A stretch of DNA of 16,901 nt from an uncultured Prevotellaceae bacterium (GTDB lineage: Bacteria; Bacteroidota; Bacteroidia; Bacteroidales; Bacteroidaceae). Made by a program: the position numbers and the translations under genes. The stretch lies in contig CALCEL010000045.1 in assembly GCA_937900485.1 (NCBI GenBank), positions 1 to 16,901 of the forward strand, given 5' to 3'. Under the pieces are notes generated by a model that was not told where the DNA came from, searched no databases, and worked only from the letters and a program-made list of their open reading frames with translations. Shown here one piece after another: positions 1 to 7,488 of this stretch (the stretch's first letter is position 1; the number at the start of each line of letters is the position of its first letter).

Positions 1-92
1 TCCTGGGTTTCAAGGGGTAAAGTGACCTTGTATAATGTTTAACGGACAGTAATAATTCATAATAACAGAAAAGTGGTAATAAAGTGAAGGAT

Positions 93-1004
93 ATGAAAAA
101 TATGACGTATAGGAAAGCCTTGGCTGTGGCTGTGATGTTTGTGATGACTGTTGCCGCATGTGCTCTTGAGCCTGTGAAGTATCTGGACGCTGAGGGTGTG
201 GAGCGTAGCGTTGAGAAGTATAAGGTGCTGACGGGTGATGAGACCTTGCTGGTGAGAGGATGGTATGTGGTGAAGGGAAACGTGAAGTTCACACATGTCG
301 TGGAATTACGCGGTAATGTGAACATAATACTCACTGATGGCTGTATGCTTGACTTTAAGACGGAGGGTAGGGAAAGCGTACTTTGTAACTATTACATCGC
401 AGCGAACTTGAGTCTGTATTCTCAGAGTCAAGGTGATAATATGGGCACCATGAGACTCTCGAATACTTTGAGTAGTTATGAGGTGATGTCTGTGGTTTGG
501 CTGAATGTGTATGGTGGCAATTTTGAGGTGGTGAGTGGTGATGCCTATGTGTCGAATATGACTTTAGCAGGAGGACACGTGAAGTTGTACGAGCATGGCT
601 CTTTAGAATGTGGCGATCTTATTGTCAAAAGCGGTAGCATTGAGCAAACCACTTTTTCAGGACACGTTGTTGTCTATAATAGCTTGACGTTAGAGGACTG
701 TGGGGAGTTGCTGTATAATGTTAAATATAAGGGTACGAATGACATCTATGTGTCAGAAATGTATGTGGTGTATTTGAACGATGTAGCCTACACTGGCTTA
801 ATTCCTGTCGATATATATAATCATGTCTATTCGATTGGCATAGAGCGTGTAGGTGAGGGTGGTGCTACTGAGGTGACTAGATTGCCGACGACTGAAGGTG
901 CGGAGCGCACAGGATGGTATACCCTCGGCGGAATACGTCTGGCTGATAAGCCTACAGCATTTGGAGTGTACATCCATGACGGAAAGAAAGTGGTAGTGAG
1001 ATGA
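93..1004 (+). CDS. Secreted protein of unknown function with Prevotella-type C-terminal sorting-like tail
   Basis: I do not recognise a named family. The N-terminus has a basic start, a hydrophobic stretch (ALAVAVMFVMTVAACA) and a possible cleavage site; VAAC also resembles a lipobox, so signal peptidase I or II processing are both possible. The middle (about residues 40-250) is rich in short beta-strand-like segments, many Gly and Val, and few charged helices, suggesting a beta-helix or beta-sandwich. The last 30 residues (GWYTLGGIRL...GVYIHDGKKVVVR) match the tail common on secreted Prevotella proteins, thought to act in type IX secretion or surface anchoring. The start is ambiguous: GTG at 84, ATG at 93 and ATG at 102 are all in frame. 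I chose 93 (303 residues), which leaves a normal signal-peptide n-region. The gene is convergent with trpB2. Coding status is well supported by length and by the two recognisable ends; function is unknown. Confidence 0.75.
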   Translation: MKNMTYRKALAVAVMFVMTVAACALEPVKYLDAEGVERSVEKYKVLTGDETLLVRGWYVVKGNVKFTHVVELRGNVNIILTDGCMLDFKTEGRESVLCNYYIAANLSLYSQSQGDNMGTMRLSNTLSSYEVMSVVWLNVYGGNFEVVSGDAYVSNMTLAGGHVKLYEHGSLECGDLIVKSGSIEQTTFSGHVVVYNSLTLEDCGELLYNVKYKGTNDIYVSEMYVVYLNDVAYTGLIPVDIYNHVYSIGIERVGEGGATEVTRLPTTEGAERTGWYTLGGIRLADKPTAFGVYIHDGKKVVVR

Positions 1005-1039
1005 CCATCATGGTAGAGAGGAGATGACAAAATGAAAGA

Positions 1040-1081
1040 ACCCCGAAAGTCAGATAAACTACTTCCGGGGTCCTTTGTTTC
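1040..1081 (+). terminator. Intrinsic terminator after the orphan secreted protein
   Basis: ACCCCGAAAGT (1040-1050) pairs with ACTTCCGGGGT (1061-1071) with one mismatch, followed by the T-rich CCTTTGTTTC. It lies 35 bases after the + strand stop. A second hairpin, GTCCGG (1084-1089) with CCGGAC (1095-1100), sits between it and the trpB2 stop. The pair may stop transcription from both converging genes, although only the + strand side has a T-rich tail. Confidence 0.7.
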
Positions 1082-1104
1082 ATGTCCGGGGCTGCCGGAC
1101 GCTA

Positions 1105-2463
1105 TCATACGAATTTCTCCAGTTTCTGCAGGTTGTCATTAACCATCTCATCTGTCACGATAAAATTCTGAAGTGAGCCTGAGAGATACTGGTCATACGC
1201 TGACATATCAATCAGTCCGTGTCCTGAGAGGTTGAAGAGTATTACTTTCTCCTCACCGCTTTCTTTGCACTTGTTTGCCTCACGTACTGCGGCGGCAATG
1301 GCGTGACAGCTTTCCGGTGCAGGTATGATACCCTCAGCCTTGGCGAAGAGCAGTCCGGCGTCGAATGACTCGAGCTGCTGCACGTCGACAGCCTCCATGA
1401 GGTTGTCCTTGAGGAGCTGGCTGACAATGACGCCTGCTCCATGGTAGCGAAGACCGCCGGCATGTATGTTGGCAGGCATGAAGTTGTGTCCTAAGGTGTA
1501 CATCGGGAGCAGTGGAGTGTATCCCGCCACATCGCCGAAGTCGTACTGGAATACTCCCTTGGTCAGCTTAGGACAGCTCGCTGGCTCAGCGGCGATGAAT
1601 CGTGTCTTCTTTCCCTCAAGTATGTTATGTCTCATAAACGGGAACGCTATACCTCCGAAGTTTGAGCCTCCACCGAAGCAGCCGATGACGATGTCTGGAT
1701 ATTCGCCCGCTTTTTGCATCTGCTTCTCTGCCTCCAGGCCAATTATTGTCTGGTGAAGAGTGACGTGGCTGAGCACTGAGCCGAGAGTGTACTTGCAGTT
1801 TGGTGTGCTCATGGCCAGTTCGATGGCCTCTGATATCGCTGTGCCGAGTGAGCCCGGGTTGTTAGGCTCGTCAGTAAGGATTTTTCTTCCGGCTTTTGTT
1901 GACATGGATGGCGATGGTGTCACCTGAGCGCCGTATGTCTGCATGATGCTGCGTCTGTATGGCTTCTGGTTATAGCTGATTTTCACCTGATAGACAGCGG
2001 CTTCCAGTCCAAATACCTTAGCGGCGTATGAGAGGGCGCATCCCCACTGGCCTGCGCCGGTCTCCGTAGTGATGTTAGTTACTCCTTCCTTCTTGCAGTA
2101 GTATGCCTGAGCCAGCGCTGAGTTCAGCTTGTGGCTGCCGACAGGGCTGACGCTCTCGTTCTTGAAATAGATGTGCGCTGGTGTGCCCAAAGCCTTCTCA
2201 AGACCATAAGCGCGTACGAGCGGGGTGGAGCGGTAATAAGTGTACATCTCGCGCACTTCCTGCGGGATGTCTATCCACGCGTGCTCCATGTCAAGCTCTT
2301 GCCTACTTACTTCCTGTGAGAATATCGGGAAGAGATCTTCCGGCTTAAGCGGTTGTTTGGTGACCGGGTTCAAAGGAGGCATAGGCTTGTTCACCATGTC
2401 TGCCTGTATATTATACCATTGTGTTGGTATCTCGTCCTCAGAGAGGAAAAAACGTTTTTGCAT
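1105..2463 (-). CDS. trpB: Tryptophan synthase beta chain, TrpB2 type
   Basis: This is a PLP enzyme that condenses indole with L-serine (or a related donor) to give tryptophan in the cytoplasm. The PLP lysine lies in VGSHKLNSAL (K112), and the phosphate-binding loop is CFGGGSNFGG (about residues 262-271). The extended N-terminus (SEDEIPTQWYNIQADM), the insert DMEHAWIDIPQEV and the total length of 452 residues fit the TrpB2 subfamily rather than the roughly 395-residue TrpB1 that partners TrpA. I chose the ATG at 2463, which gives MQKRFFLSED, over an in-frame start 22 codons upstream; the extra residues look unlike the family and lie in the leader. No trpA or other trp gene is adjacent, so it stands alone, as TrpB2 often does, perhaps in indole salvage. 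A Bacteroidetes-type promoter about 190 bases upstream supports separate transcription. Confidence 0.93.
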   Translation of the reverse strand: MQKRFFLSEDEIPTQWYNIQADMVNKPMPPLNPVTKQPLKPEDLFPIFSQEVSRQELDMEHAWIDIPQEVREMYTYYRSTPLVRAYGLEKALGTPAHIYFKNESVSPVGSHKLNSALAQAYYCKKEGVTNITTETGAGQWGCALSYAAKVFGLEAAVYQVKISYNQKPYRRSIMQTYGAQVTPSPSMSTKAGRKILTDEPNNPGSLGTAISEAIELAMSTPNCKYTLGSVLSHVTLHQTIIGLEAEKQMQKAGEYPDIVIGCFGGGSNFGGIAFPFMRHNILEGKKTRFIAAEPASCPKLTKGVFQYDFGDVAGYTPLLPMYTLGHNFMPANIHAGGLRYHGAGVIVSQLLKDNLMEAVDVQQLESFDAGLLFAKAEGIIPAPESCHAIAAAVREANKCKESGEEKVILFNLSGHGLIDMSAYDQYLSGSLQNFIVTDEMVNDNLQKLEKFV

Positions 2464-2652
2464 ATAGATTTTGTTATTTATACCAGTCTGTCTTAGGTTC
2501 AGAACTTGCCGGCCCGCAGACGCAAGCATATCCCTTCATTCACATTCCCCCGTAAGCTGACGACGCTCGTCATCTGTACAGTGACCGTGACTCAGTGTCT
2601 CATGCTCGTTGTTGTAGTGCCGCAAGTGCCTCTTGTTTATCTTTCTGTTAGG

Positions 2653-2684
2653 CAAAAGTACGTGTTTTATTTTGTATTTGCAAG
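2653..2684 (-). promoter_or_regulatory. Probable Bacteroidetes-type promoter of trpB2
   Basis: Read on the - strand, TACTTTTG (plus 2653-2660) is a full match to the -7 consensus TAnnTTTG. Twenty bases upstream, CTTG (plus 2681-2684) is a 3-of-4 match to the -33 TTTG. Initiation near 2646 would leave a leader of about 180 bases before the ATG at 2463. That leader contains a 6-bp hairpin (TGACGA 2558-2563 with TCGTCA 2567-2572) but no Trp-rich leader peptide that I could find. Confidence 0.55.
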
Positions 2685-2751
2685 GTAAACACGTAACTTT
2701 TGCGCAAAATGAAAGAAAAAGGGGCTGTGGAGTAGTGATTGCTAAGTTGTG

Positions 2752-5613
2752 CTATTTCCAGATACTGATATCTTTCAGCTTAACCCAAGACTTAGTGTCG
2801 TTGTATGTTGTTTGGTATATGCCTAAGCGCATCTTGCCGCTTTTGACGGTGACAGGTGACCCGGGTGAGTTGCTCCACGTCTTGCCGTCTCTGCTTGAAC
2901 GCGCGTACAGCTTGTTTCCTTTTCTCTCGAATTGTATGTATCGGTCGTATGCGTATCCCTTGTAATTAGGGTATTGTGGACGGCCGTACTTGGAGAGTTT
3001 AGTGAGCATGTTACCGCAATTGTACAGAGGGAATGCGCCGTATTGGTAGAAGAACGTGTCGTCTGCCACGAACAGCCCTCCCTCATTGAATCCTTTGACG
3101 GTATGTTCTCTCAGTCCTTCCATGTCCTCTATGGTGGCGAGAAGGACGAAGTCCCCTGTGACCTCGTCGATGAGCTGTGCGCCATGGGCAAGAGGGGCGT
3201 CATTGAACTGTCCGTCTCCGGACGACAGCGTTATGCTTTCTTTTGACTCGTAGGATTTGTTGAACTTCTCGTTCATGGTGAACTTGCTGTCCGGGTCCGT
3301 CTCCTCGAAGTCGTCGTCTCCAAGTGACGGCAGTGCGTCGTTGGCGTGTCTGTTCAGACCATTGATGTCGTCAGTGTCAACGGAGTGACTCAACACCTGT
3401 ATGTCGCTGATGTAGCCTGTGAAGTTATGTGTTCCGTTTCCGTCTGCTCCTATTGTCAGCTTTCCGTCCGGACGTACCATGATGAAGTTGTTCTGCTCAT
3501 GAGTGAGTTTGCCGTCAAGGTACACCTTCTCTTTCCATCCGTCATAAGTCACCACCCAATGGTGCCATTTGCCCTCACACTCCTTTATCTTTCCGCTTAG
3601 TCCGTAGCTCTCGAATGAGCCGTTGTGGTTGATGAGTCCGGAATTCGGCTCGCTGCCTAACCTGAGCTCTGTCGTGGCGAGGTCTGCTCTCGAGTCGGAC
3701 AGGGATACTATTGTTGAGATGGCGTTGGTGTTGGTGGACAGGACATTGACGCTTATGGTGTAAGGTGCATTGTAACGCATGGTCGCCGGCAGGACGAAGG
3801 AGCTTGTCAGGTATTGTGTGCCATTCAGGAACATAGCCCAGCGTCCGTCCTTCACTCTCACGTGTATCGGTTTGTTGGCGGTCCATGTGCCTTCATTGAG
3901 TGCGGCGGCTGTGCTGTGATTTTTTATGTTGTCGACGTCAAAAGGTCTCTTGTTTCTCACTTTGTCCAATGCGCTGATGTCGATTGATGCCATGACGCCT
4001 GACGGATACTCCTTGCGTGTGTTGTCGTTGACGTCCTTTTGGTGCATGCCTGGGTACGAGTTGATCTCATCGTTGATGTCGTCGTATGGAAGCTCAGGAG
4101 CTTTGTTCCATACCTTGATGTTCCATACGGCAGGTATGTGTCCGTTCTTTTGAGTGTCTGTGATTGTCAGTCGGATGTAGCGCGCCTTAGTGTTGCCACA
4201 GTCAATCATTGGGCTGCCTTGTTGCTTGTTGCCGGTCTTGTCTGCGTACAGATTCCAGACGGCTCCGTCCGTGGATGTCTCAATCTTGTACTGATAGAAG
4301 AACGTGGCGTATTCGAACTGTGTCCAGATCTCGCTGAATTTTTGTGTCTTGCCTAAGTCGATGATGATCCACTCGTCGTTCCTCGCTCCTTTCTTGTCCC
4401 AGTTGCCGTGTCTCGCCTTCCAAAGTGTGGCGTTGTTATCGTCCACCGCAAATTCTGGTTTGAACCATTCGTCATAATATGATGATGCGCTTATGGTGGC
4501 GCCCAGCGCTAAGTTTTTGTGCTTTCTGCTTGTCTTGGAAGAGAGTGGGTTGACTCCGTCGTGTGTCGGCGTCACCTTTTTTATCAGCCCATTGTCGTCG
4601 AACTGCAGTCTGTCGATGCAGACTTGACGATTGAAACCGTGTACGGATTTCGGGTTGTTGTGTCTGTGGTAGACAATGTAGTAGTCGCCGTCCTTCTCAA
4701 GGATGGAGTGGTGGCCGGGACCGTGTATCGTTTCGTCCTCATTCGTGGTTAGTATCTCTCCTTTGTATTCGAATGGCCCCATAGGGCCATTCTTGGATAT
4801 GGCGTATTGAACCCTGTATGTGTCCGTGTGACAGCTGCCGCTTGAGTAAGTGAAATAGTAGCTGCCGTCTTTCTTGAACACGTAAGGAGCCTCGAAGATG
4901 TCTTTCAGCTCGTCGTTCGTGATAAGCCTCTTCTCCGAGAAGTATTTGTCGGCGGCGATAGGGAACGGGCTGTTCTCATTCCAGTATCTGGCGTCGTTCA
5001 TTTTCATCAACTCGTTGATGTCGTAGTGTCCATCGTTCAGTTTCGCCACTCCGCATCCGAATCCTTTATATATTCCCCATGTGGTGAAGTATAGGTACTG
5101 GCTTCCGTCATCGTCCTTGAACACCTGCGGGTCGAGGGTGATTACGTTGTGTATGTATCTGTCTGGCACCATCACCGCGTCATCTTTGCCGAGTATGTTT
5201 TTCCATGGGCCTATCGGTGACTTGCTTTCTCCTATGTTTATGTTGCAAGGCTCGCAGTAGTAGTATTTGTACGTGCCGTCTTCTGACTGTACCACGTCGG
5301 GAGCCCAGACCACTTCGGTCGTCGGCCAGTTCATCACTATGTTTCTCCAGTTGACGAAGTCTTTGCTCGTCCACACCTGTGCTGGTCCGTAACCGTTTCC
5401 TGTGCCGTCTGTCGTGGCGTACAGGTAATAGGTGTCGCCGAACTTACGTATCGTAGGGTCTGCGAAGTATCCGGGGATGAACGGATTCATGTTACAGGGA
5501 GCGTCCCATGGCGAGCCGCTAACCAGTGATGGTGTGTATTCTCTTATCTGTGCTGTGGCTCCTAAAGATGTGAGAGCCATGGTGGTAATAAGTATTAGTC
5601 GCCGTTGTCTCAT
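2752..5613 (-). CDS. Multimodular GH43 glycoside hydrolase (GH43 - F5/8C - LamG - C-terminal beta-sandwich)
   Basis: This is a 953-residue secreted enzyme, probably removing arabinose- or xylose-type residues from plant glycans; the substrate is inferred from the family only. A signal peptide is cut after ATA (about residue 21). The five-bladed GH43 propeller spans about 35-350 and shows all three acidic catalytic positions: D52 in YFADPTIRK (base), D161 in TLDPQVF (pKa modulator) and E241 in IFEAPYVF (acid), plus the HGPGHHSI histidine segment. Residues about 366-505 form a discoidin/F5-8C (CBM32-like) module (NLALGATISASSYYDEWF ... RYIRLTITD). About 574-756 is a LamG/concanavalin-like module (GKWHHWVVTYDGWKEKVYLDG). 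About 777-953 resembles the C-terminal beta-sandwich of GH43 xylosidases. The ATG at 5613 directly precedes the signal peptide. The next gene upstream on the same strand is another GH43-like enzyme. Confidence 0.9.
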   Translation of the reverse strand: MRQRRLILITTMALTSLGATAQIREYTPSLVSGSPWDAPCNMNPFIPGYFADPTIRKFGDTYYLYATTDGTGNGYGPAQVWTSKDFVNWRNIVMNWPTTEVVWAPDVVQSEDGTYKYYYCEPCNINIGESKSPIGPWKNILGKDDAVMVPDRYIHNVITLDPQVFKDDDGSQYLYFTTWGIYKGFGCGVAKLNDGHYDINELMKMNDARYWNENSPFPIAADKYFSEKRLITNDELKDIFEAPYVFKKDGSYYFTYSSGSCHTDTYRVQYAISKNGPMGPFEYKGEILTTNEDETIHGPGHHSILEKDGDYYIVYHRHNNPKSVHGFNRQVCIDRLQFDDNGLIKKVTPTHDGVNPLSSKTSRKHKNLALGATISASSYYDEWFKPEFAVDDNNATLWKARHGNWDKKGARNDEWIIIDLGKTQKFSEIWTQFEYATFFYQYKIETSTDGAVWNLYADKTGNKQQGSPMIDCGNTKARYIRLTITDTQKNGHIPAVWNIKVWNKAPELPYDDINDEINSYPGMHQKDVNDNTRKEYPSGVMASIDISALDKVRNKRPFDVDNIKNHSTAAALNEGTWTANKPIHVRVKDGRWAMFLNGTQYLTSSFVLPATMRYNAPYTISVNVLSTNTNAISTIVSLSDSRADLATTELRLGSEPNSGLINHNGSFESYGLSGKIKECEGKWHHWVVTYDGWKEKVYLDGKLTHEQNNFIMVRPDGKLTIGADGNGTHNFTGYISDIQVLSHSVDTDDINGLNRHANDALPSLGDDDFEETDPDSKFTMNEKFNKSYESKESITLSSGDGQFNDAPLAHGAQLIDEVTGDFVLLATIEDMEGLREHTVKGFNEGGLFVADDTFFYQYGAFPLYNCGNMLTKLSKYGRPQYPNYKGYAYDRYIQFERKGNKLYARSSRDGKTWSNSPGSPVTVKSGKMRLGIYQTTYNDTKSWVKLKDISIWK

Positions 5614-5629
5614 TTATGTTGTGTTTTTT

Positions 5630-5658
5630 CAGCAAGCGTATTGCTTGTACGCTTGCTG
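5630..5658 (-). promoter_or_regulatory. Perfect 11-bp inverted repeat just before the GH43 start codon
   Basis: CAGCAAGCGTA (5630-5640) and TACGCTTGCTG (5648-5658) are exact reverse complements around a 7-base loop. On the - strand the hairpin ends 16 bases before the GH43 ATG and is followed by GAAAAAACACAAC. It therefore has no T tract and is not an intrinsic terminator for that strand. It could be an operator for a dimeric regulator or an mRNA hairpin affecting translation initiation. Confidence 0.6.
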
Positions 5659-5668
5659 ATGATATTAC

Positions 5669-5765
5669 ATAATAGGTGTGTCTTGCTTATATATATAGTA
5701 GGTGTAACTTACCTACATAATAAGTGTGTCTTACTTGTAAATATAATAGGTGTGTCATGCTTACC
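5669..5765. repeat. Four imperfect tandem repeats of about 25 bp
   Basis: The unit is close to ATAATAGGTGTGTCTTGCTT. Copies begin near 5669, 5693, 5717 and 5743, with the GGTGTG-like core at 5674, 5700, 5724 and 5749 (spacings 26, 24 and 25). The second copy is the most diverged and contains GTAGGT...ACCTAC. The array fills part of the 241-base gap upstream of the four-module GH43 gene, whose remainder (5766-5854) shows nothing I can name. No Bacteroidetes -7 box is evident in this gap. Confidence 0.7.
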
Positions 5766-5854
5766 TCCTTACCTCGTACAATGGCAGCCGAAAGATTGAG
5801 ACGTGGATATTTCCTGTCGTCGTCCGTCGCTTGTCAACATTGTCGTGTTGGCGG

Positions 5855-7336
5855 TTAAAGTTTCTTAAGGGTATTCGTGTATAGCTCACGCAGTGTCTGT
5901 ACAGGATTGTTTTTGTATATCCTGCTGAGAACGGACCTCGTCAATTTGGCTTTCTTCGATTTCGGAGACTTGCTCTCTAATTCCTGTGCCCTCAGCGTGA
6001 GTTTTGACCATGCCTCGAGCATCTTGTACTCGTCCTCTGTCAGTGTCATGAATGAGCCGTGCTGCGGGTTCACGTCGCCCTCAATCACTTGTCCCTTGTC
6101 TATGTTCTCAAGCACAGCGTCGGCGCCGTTAATCTTGTATGCCTTACCTCCGGAGTATCTGATGTATGACACGTTCCATGCGTTCTCGTTTATGCGTCGT
6201 ATGGCGGATGGTCCCTCGGTTAGGTTAATTCCCTCGTTTGTTATGTGAAGCACGTCTTTCCACTGTCCGTAGTCGCCTGTGAATCCGCTTTTGTCTTGAC
6301 ATGCTCCCGGCAGTTTGTCGAACACTGCCTTGTAGATACCTCTGTCTGTGGCGTTGGCTCCCTCTCTCTTGAAGAAGACGTGGTACTTTCTGTCGCAATC
6401 GTTCCAGTCGATGTGACAGTCAATCATGGCGATACCTCTGTCGTGGAACAACTGTGGCTTGGTGAGTTTGGTGAAGTTCCTGTTAGCGTAGCTATAGTAC
6501 ATCCGGTCATGATCATCGCCTGCGTTGGTGGATAGCATTGAGTAGTAGATGAAGTAGCCGCCCTTAGGTGAACCGTCGTGCCAGTCATAGTCCTTGTCCC
6601 ATATTATCTGAGGCGCCCACACTCTGTTTATCAGTGTGTAGTCTTTGTATACGTCTTTTGCCGTTGTGGAGTCGCAGAATATTGACGGGCCTTTCCTGAA
6701 GTCGAACGTTGTTGAGGTCCAGTGGATAAGGTCGTTACTTTTCAGAAGGTTAATGCCGTGGTTGAACCATGTGCGTGTCTTGCGGTTGCTCATGTCCGTC
6801 GTGACCATAAGGTATTCTCCGTCTATCGCTCTGTATATGAAGGCGTCGCGCACGCCGCCCTCTATTCCTGCCACCTTTTCCGCATCATAAATCGGCTGGT
6901 TGTTTATCAGTGGTGTGAACTTTACTCCCTTGTCCTCTTTTGTGCCTATGGCGTAAAGCGTGTTCTCGCTTGTGCCTGCCATGTGACAGTAGAGATATCC
7001 GTATCTGTTGTCGTCGGGAGCGATTGTCAGCGGGAATTTCAGCGTCTCTCCATTGCTTACGCTGGCCCAGAGAAATCCGCCGTCAGTGTATTTGTCTTTT
7101 GGAAGTGACTTGACGTGTAACGTGTTTCCCTGCAGGGACAGTAGCGTGTCTTCGTGTTGCAGCAGCCACGTGATATTGGACCCGTCGACGGAAGATGGAA
7201 GCGTCACATCATTTCTCAAGGCGTTGAATTGGTGCTGTACGTTTCTCATGATGCTCTCGTGTGTACATTCCTGTGCGTGGCTTATGGCGAATACGAGATT
7301 ACACGTGATTGCCATGAGTGTAAGATTCTTTCTCAT
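5855..7336 (-). CDS. GH43-like glycoside hydrolase with N-terminal Ig-like region
   Basis: This is a 493-residue secreted five-bladed propeller enzyme, probably acting on arabinose-type substrates; the exact activity is unknown. The signal peptide is cut after SHA (about residue 21). Residues about 28-107 (VTLPSSVDGSNITW ... FPLTIAP) resemble the atrophied Ig domain that precedes many Bacteroidetes GH43 propellers. The propeller follows with GGVRDAFIYR (D164, candidate base), RVWAPQIIWD, AMIDCHIDW (D306, candidate pKa modulator) and LTEGPSAIR (E374, candidate acid). A basic helical tail (about 437-493) closes the protein. The first in-frame codon at 7339 is GTG, immediately followed by ATG at 7336; I chose the ATG. 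The gene lies downstream of its own promoter and a terminator, and may be read through into the next GH43 gene, because no terminator is visible after it. Confidence 0.83.
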   Translation of the reverse strand: MRKNLTLMAITCNLVFAISHAQECTHESIMRNVQHQFNALRNDVTLPSSVDGSNITWLLQHEDTLLSLQGNTLHVKSLPKDKYTDGGFLWASVSNGETLKFPLTIAPDDNRYGYLYCHMAGTSENTLYAIGTKEDKGVKFTPLINNQPIYDAEKVAGIEGGVRDAFIYRAIDGEYLMVTTDMSNRKTRTWFNHGINLLKSNDLIHWTSTTFDFRKGPSIFCDSTTAKDVYKDYTLINRVWAPQIIWDKDYDWHDGSPKGGYFIYYSMLSTNAGDDHDRMYYSYANRNFTKLTKPQLFHDRGIAMIDCHIDWNDCDRKYHVFFKREGANATDRGIYKAVFDKLPGACQDKSGFTGDYGQWKDVLHITNEGINLTEGPSAIRRINENAWNVSYIRYSGGKAYKINGADAVLENIDKGQVIEGDVNPQHGSFMTLTEDEYKMLEAWSKLTLRAQELESKSPKSKKAKLTRSVLSRIYKNNPVQTLRELYTNTLKKL

Positions 7337-7396
7337 CACTTGTTAAAGGTTATCGTTTTTATAATTGTTATTAATTTGTGTTCTTGAACGTAAGAA

Positions 7397-7428
7397 CAAA
7401 GTAAGCTATTATTGATGATAAAAACAAA
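7397..7428 (-). promoter_or_regulatory. Promoter of the GH43-like gene
   Basis: On the - strand, TTTG (plus 7425-7428) is followed after exactly 20 bases by TTACTTTG (plus 7397-7404). This matches the Bacteroidetes TTTG / TAnnTTTG pattern with one mismatch in the -7 box. The -33 element lies directly in the T-rich tail of the terminator of the upstream gene. The start codon is about 60 bases downstream. Confidence 0.6.
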
Positions 7429-7466
7429 GAAAAGGACGGAATAGCCGATGCTGCTCCGTCCTTTTT
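7420..7466 (-). terminator. Intrinsic terminator after the 814-residue protein
   Basis: AAAAGGACGGA (7430-7440) pairs perfectly with TCCGTCCTTTT (7455-7465) around a 14-base loop. On the - strand the stem is followed by TTTTCTTTGTTTTT. It lies 23 bases after the stop of the 814-residue gene. The sequence is nearly symmetrical (T tracts on both strands) and could also work in the other direction. Confidence 0.85.
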
Positions 7467-7488
7467 GGATTATTGTGTGTTATTTACA

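Noticed and set aside
2464..2529. A 22-codon N-terminal extension of trpB2
   Set aside because: The extra residues do not resemble the TrpB2 N-terminus, while the ATG at 2463 gives the normal start and length.
2464..2645. Riboswitch or attenuator in the trpB2 leader
   Set aside because: I found one 6-bp hairpin and a short frame without Trp codons, but no recognisable riboswitch core or terminator/antiterminator pair.
5815..5850. CAACA / TGTTG dyad downstream of the GH43-like gene as a terminator
   Set aside because: The stem is only five pairs and no T tract follows on the - strand, so I could not support termination there.
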